Under the pieces are notes generated by a model. That model made no database searches, was not told the DNA's origin, and saw nothing but the letters and a program-made list of their open reading frames with translations. DNA of 64,000 nt from Streptomyces cyaneochromogenes (GTDB lineage: Bacteria > Actinomycetota > Actinomycetes > Streptomycetales > Streptomycetaceae), in the NCBI RefSeq assembly GCF_003963535.1, contig NZ_CP034539.1, forward strand, positions 2,852,001 to 2,916,000. Reading direction: 5' to 3'. The position numbers were made by a program, and so were the translations under genes. Below, in pieces: positions 1 to 8,507 of this stretch; within the stretch, counting starts at the first letter, position 1, and each line of letters opens with the position of its first letter.

Positions 1-745
1 GGACCACCAAGGCCTGCATCCCCTGACCCAGACCGAACGCAAGACACTGGCCGACGCGCCCCAGGACGAGATCGACCAGCGCTTCTACGCCATCGTCACC
101 GACCTCGTCGGTACCCCCACCGAACTCGTCGACGAACACGGCCACATCGCCTGGCGCACCCACACCACCCTCTGGGGCACCACCACCTGGAACCGCACCG
201 CCACCGCCCACACCCCCCTTCGCTTCCCCGGCCAGTACCACGACCCCGAAAACGCCCGCTACGTCAGCCATGACCCACTTGGCCTGACCCCAGCGGACAA
301 CCCCACCACGTACGTCCACAATCCTCACACCTGGACCGACCCCCTCGGTCTTTCCCCATGCTCTGCGGCCCCCAAGGCGGGAACTACGCTTGGCGATACG
401 AGTAAGCTGAGTGGTTGGATTCCAACAAAAGTCCCAGATGAGACTTTGCAGGCAGTCGCTGATGTCAAGAAATATGGGCTTGACGCGACAGGTTGGGGCA
501 CACAATGGCACGGCCCGAACTGGAGCCTGGAACCTTTCAACAACAGCGGAAGGAATGGCGCTCACATCCTCCCGACGCATGACCCGTCAGGAAATCCAAT
601 AACATATAAGGAGTATGGGGCTCCTGCAGCAAAGGACAACCCAAAGCCAGGCGGGGAGAGAACCGTATGGGGAAGCGACGGGTCCATCTACTACACTCCG
701 ACGCATTACCAGACCTATATCGTCGTGGAGGGTCCGAAGTGGTGA
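1..745 (+). CDS. RHS-repeat polymorphic toxin, C-terminal part with barnase-like RNase tip (5'-partial)
   Basis: The gene enters from the left edge, read in the frame starting at base 2, and ends at TGA 743-745. Residues near 60-105 are the end of an RHS core: FPGQYHDPE, then YVSHDPLGL, then YVHNPHTW and DPLGL, the usual junction before a variable toxin tip. The last 110 residues resemble the barnase/RNase N1 fold: KEYGAP, ERTVWGSDG and THYQTY carry a Glu, an Arg and a His in the order and spacing of barnase Glu73, Arg87 and His102. It is probably an exported ribonuclease used in contact-dependent competition. The core lacks the segment normally found between the two DPE motifs (see findings), so delivery may be impaired. 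The tip has lower G+C than the window average, as expected for an exchanged toxin cassette. Confidence 0.85.
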   Translation, partial: DHQGLHPLTQTERKTLADAPQDEIDQRFYAIVTDLVGTPTELVDEHGHIAWRTHTTLWGTTTWNRTATAHTPLRFPGQYHDPENARYVSHDPLGLTPADNPTTYVHNPHTWTDPLGLSPCSAAPKAGTTLGDTSKLSGWIPTKVPDETLQAVADVKKYGLDATGWGTQWHGPNWSLEPFNNSGRNGAHILPTHDPSGNPITYKEYGAPAAKDNPKPGGERTVWGSDGSIYYTPTHYQTYIVVEGPKW

Positions 746-1209
746 TCAGAGAAGGGGCCTGGCTTCCAGTAAAGCCCTGGCTTCACCTCGTGGAGCCAGA
801 TACTCGACTCCAAACTGGAGCCCTGCTCCCCATGCCAGGATTGACATTCACAGCCTGGCTGGACGGTAGCGAGATGAGGGATCTCGACGGGCTATTTCAA
901 CAATTTTATGACGGCTTTAAGCTGCCCGACTATTTCGGATGGAACTTCCCAGCACTAAACGACTGCCTTCGCGACCTGAGCTGGCTGCCGGCTAATCAGT
1001 ATGTGCTTTTCATCGAAGGAGTGGAAAAGATCCTGCCGGAGGATCCTGACGGAGTCCGCGAACTCATCGGAATCCTCTCAAGAACTGGAGCGAAATGGCC
1101 CGTCAAAAAGTTCCCTGATGGCACAGAAAGGGCAAGCTTTCAAACCATCCTCGCAAGCAGCAAGGAACAGTTCTCAAGCATGACTAAAGTCATCACGCAT
1201 TCAACATGA
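742..1209 (+). CDS. barstar-family immunity protein
   Basis: This 155-residue protein is the likely antitoxin of the preceding barnase-like tip. The start is GTG 742, which overlaps the toxin stop as GTGA; GGAGGG at 727-732 lies nine bases upstream, a good ribosome site inside the toxin gene. A longer open frame upstream has no such site. The central part, with DYFGWNFPALNDCL, matches the barstar helix that plugs the RNase active site (YYGxNxDALxDCL in barstar), and the following LSWLP and hydrophobic strand also fit. The Asp equivalent to barstar Asp39 is present but the one at Asp35 appears to be Pro, suggesting a pair with its own specificity. Translational coupling keeps toxin and antidote together. 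The protein should be cytoplasmic. Confidence 0.83.
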   Translation: MIREGAWLPVKPWLHLVEPDTRLQTGALLPMPGLTFTAWLDGSEMRDLDGLFQQFYDGFKLPDYFGWNFPALNDCLRDLSWLPANQYVLFIEGVEKILPEDPDGVRELIGILSRTGAKWPVKKFPDGTERASFQTILASSKEQFSSMTKVITHST

Positions 1210-1558
1210 ACCCGGTTTGCCAATTCTAGAAACATGCCAGGATTCTTCCATCGTCCATACGGATCGGAAGTGGCTGGAGTCTCGGCGATGCCGCTCCGCC
1301 TCACCTCTCGCAGTGTCCTGGTTGCGGTACACGTTGAAAGCCGGTTCATGCTTGACGGAAGATCCGCCCGCTCACACTCGCCCGAGCCTTGACGGAGGCA
1401 CCGCACCGTCAAACAGCATCTGACCCCTGACCGGCGAAACGGTCCACGCATGGCCAATCATGGAAAGAACTGACCGTGCAGTCAGGGCTCCGGCGTGGTG
1501 AAGGTCGTAGAAAAGTCCAGAGATGCTCGTCAGTTCCCTAAAACCTGATAGGTAAGTA
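1210..1558. other. intergenic stretch with no recognisable gene
   Basis: About 350 bases between the immunity gene and the DUF1266 gene. Composition is lower in G+C than most of the window and codon bias is absent in all frames. I see no convincing gene, terminator hairpin or repeat; it may be decayed sequence at the edge of the toxin island. Confidence 0.4.
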
Positions 1559-2815
1559 ATGTCGTTCGGGCCGCCTCCCGCAGCCTTCGGGCCTCCCACT
1601 CCACCGGCCTGGACCCCTCCGACGGAAACAGAGCAGGCCTTGCTCGACGCCAAGTCCCGTGAGGACTGGCCGACGTACTTCGAGACGCTCGCGCGGAATC
1701 GGTTGTACTTCGAGGTGCGGCGGGACACGGCGGATGCCAGGTTCGGTAGCGCCCTTGCATTGTTCGAGCCTGATCCCCGGGTCGTCGGCGGAATGGTCTG
1801 GGCGGTGTACACCGAGGGCATGCTGCCCGCGCCCGAACCGCACCGCGCGTTCGACTGGAAAAAGTTCGGATGGCTCAGGGAGGATTGGAAGCCTGACTAT
1901 CCGACGATGATCGTCGTGAATCCGGGCAGTCCGTGCGAGGCGTTCCTGCCCACCGCGCGGCCGTACTCCAACACCTGGGCCCAGTACGCCAAGCGGACCG
2001 AGGGCCCCTCGGACAAGGCGGCGCTGCGGACTCTACGGGTGGGCGGCTCGCTGCAAGGGCCTGTGGCCCACGGGCTGGCCTGCGGTGCCCATCTCATCGT
2101 CCATCAGGGCCGACTCTGGAACGCCCTGGCCTATCACGGCCACGGCTATCGCACCGAGCGCCGGATGCTGCGAAAGTCGTGGGGCATCACCAGCCACCAG
2201 GAGTGGCAGGTACAGCAACATGCCCTGCTGGCGACCGACGGGGCCAACCCGGTCTGGGAGTTCGCCCTCGGCCTGCGCCGCGCCATCGCCCGGGACTTCG
2301 GCGGCTACGTCGAGACCGGCTACTGGCGTGACGCCGCCGCCCGCGTACTGCGCCAGCGGGCGAAAGGTGAGACCGTCCTCACCGCCGACGGCGTCGTCAA
2401 GACCACTCCCACCCCCGCCGCCGATACCGAGACGCACATCAAGGGCGTCCAGCACCTCATCGGCCGTATTGCCCGCTACGAGGCCCGCATGCGCGCCGAC
2501 GGCATCCTCGGCGACGGCCAGTACGTCACCTCCGCCGACGCCTGGGACCTCGGCCGGGCCTCCTGTATGGCGCGCTGGGGCCTGAGCACTCGCTACTGCA
2601 CCCTGGCGGAAGCCGAGGCAGCCGTCGTCGAAGCCGGGTACAGCGCGGCACGTTGCTACGACTCCTGGCAGGACTTCTCCGCCGGCTTCATCCTCGGCCG
2701 CTGCCTGCAATTCGACAACGAGAAGTTCGGCAGCTGGTACGAGGACATGGTCACCGTCCACCGGATCCTGATGTCCGACCCCGGCAGCCCCTGGCTCAAC
2801 ATTCCCTTCCAGTAA
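1559..2815 (+). CDS. DUF1266 domain-containing protein
   Basis: A 418-residue cytoplasmic protein of unknown function. The C-terminal 200 residues carry the DUF1266 pattern: a helical SADAWDLGRAS..ARWGLS segment, then an alanine-rich helix, then YDSWQDFSAGFILGRCL. The N-terminal half starts with a proline-rich stretch (PPPAAFGPPTPPAW) and contains a globular part around VVNPGSPCEAFLP reminiscent of SseB-like domains; that resemblance is weak. The ATG at 1559 follows GGTAAG, a modest ribosome site. The 3' end overlaps the convergent small gene by 20 bases. DUF1266 proteins in Streptomyces often occur near RHS or secretion loci, but no role is established and I infer none. Confidence 0.75.
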   Translation: MSFGPPPAAFGPPTPPAWTPPTETEQALLDAKSREDWPTYFETLARNRLYFEVRRDTADARFGSALALFEPDPRVVGGMVWAVYTEGMLPAPEPHRAFDWKKFGWLREDWKPDYPTMIVVNPGSPCEAFLPTARPYSNTWAQYAKRTEGPSDKAALRTLRVGGSLQGPVAHGLACGAHLIVHQGRLWNALAYHGHGYRTERRMLRKSWGITSHQEWQVQQHALLATDGANPVWEFALGLRRAIARDFGGYVETGYWRDAAARVLRQRAKGETVLTADGVVKTTPTPAADTETHIKGVQHLIGRIARYEARMRADGILGDGQYVTSADAWDLGRASCMARWGLSTRYCTLAEAEAAVVEAGYSAARCYDSWQDFSAGFILGRCLQFDNEKFGSWYEDMVTVHRILMSDPGSPWLNIPFQ

Positions 2816-3131
2816 GGCCGGTCGGGCCGTACGGCGACTCCTCCCACAACCGCGCGCCCCTACTCTCCGCGATCCTCAGCGCATCCCCGAGCGCCTCAGC
2901 CAGCCGCACACCCGCGAAGCGCAACTCCCTTCTCCCCGTGCCCGGTTCATCGAGCAACGACTTGGCCGCGTCCAGGACGTACGCGGCCGAGCCGAGCAGT
3001 TCAGCCTCCAACTCGTCCGCCATGCGGGACATGCGGCTCCCGGCGTGGTCCGCGCTGAGGTAACACGGGCGGCCGTCCGGTGTGGTCCAGGGCAGCAATC
3101 GCAATGGGGTGCCCGTTCCCTCGCGCATCAT
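2796..3131 (-). CDS. conserved small protein divergent from an XRE/DUF397 pair
   Basis: 111 residues, starting at the first of two tandem ATGs (3131 or 3128). GGGAG lies nine bases upstream and GGAGG abuts the ATG. The sequence begins MMREGTGTPLRLLPW, has a GRPCYLSAD segment and continues as an amphipathic helix with AGVRLAEALGDALRIAESRGARLW. Proteins of this type are commonly encoded next to the XRE regulator and DUF397 protein in Streptomyces, in divergent orientation as here, which suggests a shared promoter region and perhaps a three-part module. There is no signal peptide or membrane segment, so it is probably cytoplasmic. Function is unknown. An upstream extension to 3269 is open but has neither ribosome site nor typical composition. 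Confidence 0.7.
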   Translation of the reverse strand: MMREGTGTPLRLLPWTTPDGRPCYLSADHAGSRMSRMADELEAELLGSAAYVLDAAKSLLDEPGTGRRELRFAGVRLAEALGDALRIAESRGARLWEESPYGPTGLTGREC

Positions 3132-3292
3132 CCTCCGTCGCTCCCTTCGAACCAGTCCCTGTAGCGGGCTTGAACACCGATGGTTACCGTGTGTGTTTCC
3201 ATCGTTGCGCTCCGGTAGGCCGCTCAACAGGAGCGCCCCGTCCCGACGTTGGGATCGGGACGACGGCAACCGACAGCAGAAAGGCGAGACCG

Positions 3293-4138
3293 ATGACGTT
3301 CAAGCCACAGGCCCTGACCCCATACCTCTCCGCCCGTCACTACTTCGGCGCCGAGCAGCGCCGCCACCGCGAGGGCGCGGGGCTCTCGCTCGTGCAGCTC
3401 GCGGGCATCGTGAACTCCAGCAAGAGCACGCTCGCGCGTATCGAGACGGCGGAGTTGATGCCTCCGCCGGACCTGCCTGGTCGGCTCGACGCCGCGTTCG
3501 GCGCGGACCGCCACTTTCATGGGCTGTACGAGTTGGCCAAGCGGGAGGCGCATCCGGACCAGTACCGGCGGTTCATGGACTTCGAGGCGCAGGCGGAGGT
3601 CATCGAAAACTTCGGATCGCAGGCCGTACCAGGGCTGTTGCAAACCAAGGAGTACGCAGCCGCCCTGCTCAGTTGCCAGGAAGATCTGACTCGGGAACAG
3701 GTCGAGGAGCGCGTCAGCGCCCGCCTGTCCCGGCAGGACCGGCTGAACTCGGCCCAGCCACCCCTGCGTTGGGCGATCATCGACGAGTCCGTGCTCCGGC
3801 GAAAGGTCGGCAGCGCAGAGTGCATGCACAAACAACTGGCCCGGCTACTCGAACAGGTGGATACTCCGGACAGTATGGTCCAGGTGATGCCCTTCAGTGC
3901 CGGTCCGCACTCACTGATGGGCGGCGCCTTGACCCTGCTGACCCTTCCCAAGGGCTCCGTCATGGCCTACGAAGAGGGCATCCGGGTCGGTCATCTCTAC
4001 GAGGACCGGGACTCGGTGAAGAAGTGGCGACGGCAGTACGAAGTGCTGCGCGCCAACGCCCTCCCACCGGCGGCCTCGGCAGAGCTGATCCGAGACGCGA
4101 TGGAGGACTACAAGCCATGCAGCACACCCCCGAGCTGA
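3293..4138 (+). CDS. XRE-family helix-turn-helix regulator with DUF5753 domain
   Basis: A 281-residue regulator. Residues 14-75 form a helix-turn-helix: FGAEQRRHREGAGLSLVQLA, NSSKSTLARIE. The remainder is the DUF5753 ligand-sensing-type domain with its signatures: VPGLLQTKEYAAALL near 110, RQDRL near 150, VLRRKVG near 170 and the closing VMAYEEG..VGHLYED. This architecture, followed by a DUF397 protein, is among the most duplicated regulator families in Streptomyces (the bldB/abaA/whiJ-like groups), with roles in development and antibiotic control. ATG 3293 is preceded by AAAGGCGAG at a suitable distance. The next gene starts inside its last codons, so the two are translationally coupled and probably act together. 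Confidence 0.88.
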   Translation: MTFKPQALTPYLSARHYFGAEQRRHREGAGLSLVQLAGIVNSSKSTLARIETAELMPPPDLPGRLDAAFGADRHFHGLYELAKREAHPDQYRRFMDFEAQAEVIENFGSQAVPGLLQTKEYAAALLSCQEDLTREQVEERVSARLSRQDRLNSAQPPLRWAIIDESVLRRKVGSAECMHKQLARLLEQVDTPDSMVQVMPFSAGPHSLMGGALTLLTLPKGSVMAYEEGIRVGHLYEDRDSVKKWRRQYEVLRANALPPAASAELIRDAMEDYKPCSTPPS

Positions 4139-4314
4139 ACTCTGCCCAGTGGCGCCGGAGCAGCTATAGCAACACCAACGGGGGCGAATGCGTCGAGATC
4201 ACCGAGGACTTCCCCGGAGTCGTCCCCGTACGCGACAGCAAGACCCCCAACGGCCCCGCCCTCGTCGTCACGGCCGCGTCCTGGACCGCCTTCGTGTCGA
4301 CCCTCAAGGACTGA
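4117..4314 (+). CDS. DUF397 domain-containing protein
   Basis: A 65-residue protein starting at ATG 4117, which overlaps the end of the XRE gene by 22 bases; GGAGGA at 4102-4107 is its ribosome site. It has the full DUF397 pattern: WRRSSYSN near the start, then GECVEI, VPVRDSK and a closing SWTAFV. DUF397 proteins pair with the upstream XRE/DUF5753 regulator and, for the few pairs studied, modulate it; one model is an antitoxin/toxin-like relationship. The gene ends just before a strong terminator. Confidence 0.85.
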   Translation: MQHTPELNSAQWRRSSYSNTNGGECVEITEDFPGVVPVRDSKTPNGPALVVTAASWTAFVSTLKD

Positions 4315-4330
4315 TCCAGGCAACGGAAAA

Positions 4331-4360
4331 GCCCGTCCCAGGTCTCCTCCCGGGACGGGC
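4331..4360. terminator. hairpin between convergent genes
   Basis: GCCCGTCCC pairs perfectly with GGGACGGGC across a 12-base loop. AAAA lies before it and TCTTCT after, so it can serve the DUF397 gene on the plus strand and the RND gene on the minus strand. Confidence 0.8.
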
Positions 4361-4381
4361 TCTTCTCATCAGGTCCGAAGG

Positions 4382-7300
4382 TCAGACCCCCGCCGGCTCC
4401 GGCTCATCCGAAGCCGAATCCGAAGCCGACGTCGGCTGGGCCGGGCCGCCCGTCTTCTTCGCCCGCTTAGCCGCCCGCTTCTTCGCCCGCCGCTCCTTAC
4501 GAAGCTCCACCATCGCGTACAGCGTCGGCACGAGCAGCAGGGTCAGCATCGTCGAGGTGATCAGACCGCCGATCACCACCACCGCCAGCGGCTGGGCGAT
4601 GAAGCCGCCCTCGCCGGTGACGCCCAGCGCCATCGGAAGCAGCGCGAAGATCGTCGCCAGGGCCGTCATGAGGATCGGGCGCAACCGGTGCCGACCGCCC
4701 TCGATCACGGCCTCCACCACGCCGTAACCCTGCTTCCGGTACTGGTTGATCAAATCGATCAGCACGATCGCGTTCGTCACCACGATGCCGATCAGCATCA
4801 GCATGCCGATCATCGCGGGGACGCCCATCGGGGTGCCCGTGGCGATCAGGAGGCCGATCGCGCCCGTCGCCGCGAACGGGATCGAGACCAGCAGGATCAG
4901 GGGCTGGACCAGGGAGCGGAAGGTCGCGACCAGCAGCATGAAGACGATCGCGATCGCCGCCAGCATCGCCAGGCCCAGGTTGGCGAACGCCTCGTCCTGG
5001 TCCTGGGAGACGCCGCCGATCGAAGCGGTCGCCCCCGCCGGGAGCGTCAGGCCGTCGATCTTGGACTGGAGGTCCGCGCTGACCGCGCCCGTGTTGTCGC
5101 CGGTCGGCTTCGCCGTGATCGTGGCGGCACGCTGGCCGTCGATCCGGGTCATCGACACCGGGCCGTCCACCAGCTTCACGTCCGCGATGTCACCCAGCTT
5201 CACCGGGCCGAGGCGCAGGTCCTGAAGCTGCTTCAGGGTCTTCGCCGGCTTGGCCGACCTGATGACGACGTCCCGCTCGGTGTCGTCGAGGGTCGCCTGG
5301 GCCGCCTTGTTGCCGCGGACCGCCTGGGCCACCGCCATGCCGAGCGTCTGGTCGTTGAAGCCCGCCGCGGCCGCCTTGTCGTTGGCCTTGACGGAGATGC
5401 GCGGCACGCTCTGGGACAGGTCGCTGGTCACGTCGGTGACGTCGTCCAGGCCCGCCACGGCTTCCCGCACCTGCTCCGCCGCCTTGCGCAGCACCTCCGC
5501 GTCGGCCGACTTCACGACCACGCTCAGGTCCTGGGCGCCGAAGCCGTCACCGGCCGCGATGGTCGTCGTACCGACACCCTCCAGACCGGCCAGGCCCTTC
5601 TCGATGCGGTCCTGTACGTCCTCGTACGACGCCGAGTCCTCCAGCATCACCTGGTACGAGGCCTGGTTGGTGTCGGTGCCGCCGCCGAAGGCCGCCATGA
5701 AGCCGGACGAGCCGACCGTGACCTGGTAGTCCTTGACGCCCTTGGTGTCGGCGAGCAGCCGCTCGACCTTCCTGGCCTGCTCGTCGGTCGCCGCCAGGCT
5801 GGTGCCGGGCTTCAACTCCTGCTTGACGGTGAGGACTTCCTGCTCGCCCTGGTCGAAGAAGTTCGTCTTGAGCAGCGGAGCCATGCCGAACGTGCCGATG
5901 AGGATGACGATCGCCAGCAGTACGCTCGTCAGCCGGCGGCGCGTCGCGAACCGCAGGACGGGGACGTAGAAGCGCTGGAGCCTGCTCTTCGCCTCCTTCT
6001 CCTCGGCCTTGCGGCGGGCCTCGTCGGCGTCCTGCGGGGTGCCCTTCGGCGCGCGCAGGAACCAGTACGACAGGACCGGTACGACCGTCAGCGACACGAG
6101 CAGCGACGCCAGCAGGGCCGCCGTCACCGTCAGGCTGAACGAGCCGAACAGCTCGCCCACCATGCCGCCGACCAGACCGATCGGCAGGAAGACGGCCACC
6201 GTGGTGAGGGTGGAGGAGGTGACCGCTCCGGCGACCTCGCGGACCGCCTTGAGGATGGCCTCCTCGCGCTCCTCGCCGTAGCCGAGGTGGCGCTTGATGT
6301 TCTCCAGGACCACGATCGAGTCGTCGACGACCCGGCCGATGGCGATGGTGAGCGCGCCGAGCGTCAGCATGTTCAGGGAGAGGTCCCTGGTCCACAGCAC
6401 GATCAGGGCCAGCACGACGGACAGTGGAATGCTCACCGCCGTCACCAGCGTCGAGCGGATCGACGCCAGGAAGACCAGGATGATCAGGACCGCGAAGAGC
6501 AGGCCCAGCGCGCCCTCCGTCGTCAGGCCGTCGATGGACTTCTTCACCGCCGGGCCCTGGTCGCTGACGACGGTGACGGTGGCGTCCGAGCCGAGGTCCT
6601 TGCGCAGCTGCGCGAGCTTGTCCTCGACGGCGTCCGAGATGGCCACCGCGCTGCCGTCACGGTCCATGGTGACCGCGACCGCGAGGGACGGCTTGCCGTC
6701 GGTGCGCGTGATGGAGTCGGCCGGGGCCTGCTCCTGCTTGACGGCGGCCACGTCACCGAGGCGGACCGGCTTCGGCCCGGAACCGGATGCGGAGGCGGAA
6801 GCGCCCTCGCCGCCGGTGACCATCAGGTCCTTGATCTGCTCGATCGAGGTGAAGCCGCCGCCCACCTGGACCGTGCGGTTGTCGCCGTCCTCGTCGAAGG
6901 AGCCCGCCGGGACGGTGGCACCGCCCGCCTGCAGGGCCTGCGTGAGGGCTGCCGAGGTCAGGCCCGCCTTCGCCAGCTTCGCGTCGTCGGGCGTGACGGT
7001 GACCTGGAGGTCCCGTACGCCGTCGACGGTGACCTGGCCGACGCCGTCGATGTCCTTCAGGTCCGGCACGACGGTCCGGTCGATCTGGTCGGCGAGGGCC
7101 TGCTGGTCCTTGCCGGAGGTGACGGCGAGGACGACGGTCGGGATGTCGTCCGTGGAACCGGCGATGACCTGCGGGTCCACATCGTCGGGCAGCTGGACGC
7201 GGGCCCGGTTGACGGCCTGCTGGACGTCGGCGACGAGCTGCTGGGTGTCGGGGCCGTAGTCGAAGGACGCCATGATCACGGCGTTGCCCTCGCTCGCGGT

Positions 7301-7549
7301 GGAGGTGACGCCGGTGATGCCGTCGACGGCTTCGAGGCTGTCCTCGATCGGCTCGACGACCTGCTTCTCGACCACGTCCGGCGACGCGCCCTGGTACGGC
7401 GCGAGCACGGACACCATCGGCAGTTCGATGGAGGGCAGCAGTTGCTGCTTGAGCTGGGGTATCGCGATGGCACCGAAGGCGATCGCGATGATCGACATCA
7501 GGCCGATCAGGGCACGTTGGGCAAGGCTGAACCTGGACAGCCAGGACAT
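4382..7549 (-). CDS. RND-superfamily efflux permease (HAE1/AcrB-type)
   Basis: A 1055-residue inner-membrane exporter with the duplicated RND plan. A first TM near residue 12 is followed by a large extracytoplasmic loop with VLAPYQGASPDVVE. A six-helix block around 340-480 includes GRVVDDSIVVLENIKRHL, with the paired acidic residues of proton relay helix TM4. A second loop and a second TM block end in a basic, alanine-rich tail. Length and motifs fit hydrophobe/amphiphile efflux pumps rather than the MmpL type. No membrane-fusion or outer-membrane partner is nearby, as usual in Gram-positives. It lies just downstream of a NarL-type two-component system on the same strand, which suggests control by that system. 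The ATG at 7549 has only a weak ribosome site (AGAGAGACC). Confidence 0.88.
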   Translation of the reverse strand: MSWLSRFSLAQRALIGLMSIIAIAFGAIAIPQLKQQLLPSIELPMVSVLAPYQGASPDVVEKQVVEPIEDSLEAVDGITGVTSTASEGNAVIMASFDYGPDTQQLVADVQQAVNRARVQLPDDVDPQVIAGSTDDIPTVVLAVTSGKDQQALADQIDRTVVPDLKDIDGVGQVTVDGVRDLQVTVTPDDAKLAKAGLTSAALTQALQAGGATVPAGSFDEDGDNRTVQVGGGFTSIEQIKDLMVTGGEGASASASGSGPKPVRLGDVAAVKQEQAPADSITRTDGKPSLAVAVTMDRDGSAVAISDAVEDKLAQLRKDLGSDATVTVVSDQGPAVKKSIDGLTTEGALGLLFAVLIILVFLASIRSTLVTAVSIPLSVVLALIVLWTRDLSLNMLTLGALTIAIGRVVDDSIVVLENIKRHLGYGEEREEAILKAVREVAGAVTSSTLTTVAVFLPIGLVGGMVGELFGSFSLTVTAALLASLLVSLTVVPVLSYWFLRAPKGTPQDADEARRKAEEKEAKSRLQRFYVPVLRFATRRRLTSVLLAIVILIGTFGMAPLLKTNFFDQGEQEVLTVKQELKPGTSLAATDEQARKVERLLADTKGVKDYQVTVGSSGFMAAFGGGTDTNQASYQVMLEDSASYEDVQDRIEKGLAGLEGVGTTTIAAGDGFGAQDLSVVVKSADAEVLRKAAEQVREAVAGLDDVTDVTSDLSQSVPRISVKANDKAAAAGFNDQTLGMAVAQAVRGNKAAQATLDDTERDVVIRSAKPAKTLKQLQDLRLGPVKLGDIADVKLVDGPVSMTRIDGQRAATITAKPTGDNTGAVSADLQSKIDGLTLPAGATASIGGVSQDQDEAFANLGLAMLAAIAIVFMLLVATFRSLVQPLILLVSIPFAATGAIGLLIATGTPMGVPAMIGMLMLIGIVVTNAIVLIDLINQYRKQGYGVVEAVIEGGRHRLRPILMTALATIFALLPMALGVTGEGGFIAQPLAVVVIGGLITSTMLTLLLVPTLYAMVELRKERRAKKRAAKRAKKTGGPAQPTSASDSASDEPEPAGV

Positions 7550-7716
7550 GGGTCAGGGTCTCTCTTCTGTGAGCGGCAGAAGTGGCAGCAGACGCCTGTG
7601 CATCACAGATGAGCGCCCGCCCTTACACCCTGAGCCATCGGGGACCCCCCTTTCGTAGGCCCCAGGTCCATTTCCTTATCCGGCGCATACTCCGGGCGCA
7701 GTACGCCGCTTCAAGG

Positions 7717-8400
7717 TCACTCCACCCTTGGACGTACCAGCCCCGACTCGTACGCGATCACCACGAGCTGCGCCCGGTCACGCGCGCCGAGCTTGGACAT
7801 GGCCCGGTTGACGTGCGTCTTCACCGTCAGTGGGCTGACTTCCAGCCGCTCGGCGATCTCGTCGTTGGAGTGCCCGCCGGCGACCTGCACCAGGACCTCG
7901 CGCTCCCGGACGGTCAGCGCGTCGAGCCGCTCGGCGCGGGCCGGGTCGCGGCCGTCGTCCGCGCCGTCGCCCTGGGCGAGGAAGCGGGCGATCAGGCCCT
8001 TGGTGGCCGCCGGGGACAGCAGGGCCTCGCCACCGGCCGCGACGCGGATGGCGGCGAGGAGTTCCTCGGGTTCGGAGCCCTTCCCGAGGAACCCGGAGGC
8101 GCCGGCGCGCAGCGACTGCACGACATAGTCGTCGACCTCGAAGGTGGTGAGGATGACGACGCGGACGTGGGCGAGGGTGGGGTCGGCACTGATCATGCGG
8201 GTGGCGGCGAGGCCGTCGGTGCCGGGCATCCGGATGTCCATCAGCACGACGTCGGCCCGCTGCTCCTTGGCCAGCCGCACCGCCTGCGCCCCGTCGGACG
8301 CCTCGGCGACGACCTCCATGTCGGGCTCGGAGTCGACGAGCACCCGGAAGGCGCTGCGCAGGAGGGCCTGGTCGTCGGCGAGCAGGACACGGATGGTCAT
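7717..8400 (-). CDS. NarL/LuxR-family response regulator
   Basis: 227 residues. The receiver domain (1-120) has the acidic pair Asp9-Asp10, phosphoacceptor Asp55 in VVLMDIRMPG, and a conserved Lys in FLGKG. The C-terminal LuxR helix-turn-helix reads LTVREREVLVQVAGG, then NDEIAERLEVSPLTVKTHV. It is the partner of the histidine kinase encoded 107 bases upstream on the same strand. Position suggests the RND exporter downstream as a target; that is inference. The start ATG follows CAGAGGACCTGCC, a usable ribosome site. Confidence 0.92.
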   Translation of the reverse strand: MTIRVLLADDQALLRSAFRVLVDSEPDMEVVAEASDGAQAVRLAKEQRADVVLMDIRMPGTDGLAATRMISADPTLAHVRVVILTTFEVDDYVVQSLRAGASGFLGKGSEPEELLAAIRVAAGGEALLSPAATKGLIARFLAQGDGADDGRDPARAERLDALTVREREVLVQVAGGHSNDEIAERLEVSPLTVKTHVNRAMSKLGARDRAQLVVIAYESGLVRPRVE

Positions 8401-8507
8401 GGCAGGTCCTCTGTGCGGGGCAGGATGCGGATGGCTTCGCCCTACGACAACTTCCGCGGGGTGCGCGTGAGTTCCGCGGCTGCGTCAGGCTGAGTGCCGG
8501 GGCTTGG

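Noticed and set aside
1372..1821. 149-codon minus-strand frame over the start of the DUF1266 gene
   Set aside because: Overlaps a gene with family motifs on the other strand and shows poor third-position bias outside that gene.
4688..7612. 974-codon open frame antisense to the RND gene
   Set aside because: Composition is Arg/Asp/Gln/His-rich, as expected for the complement of high-GC codons; no domain, no ribosome site, and the opposite strand has a clear RND protein.
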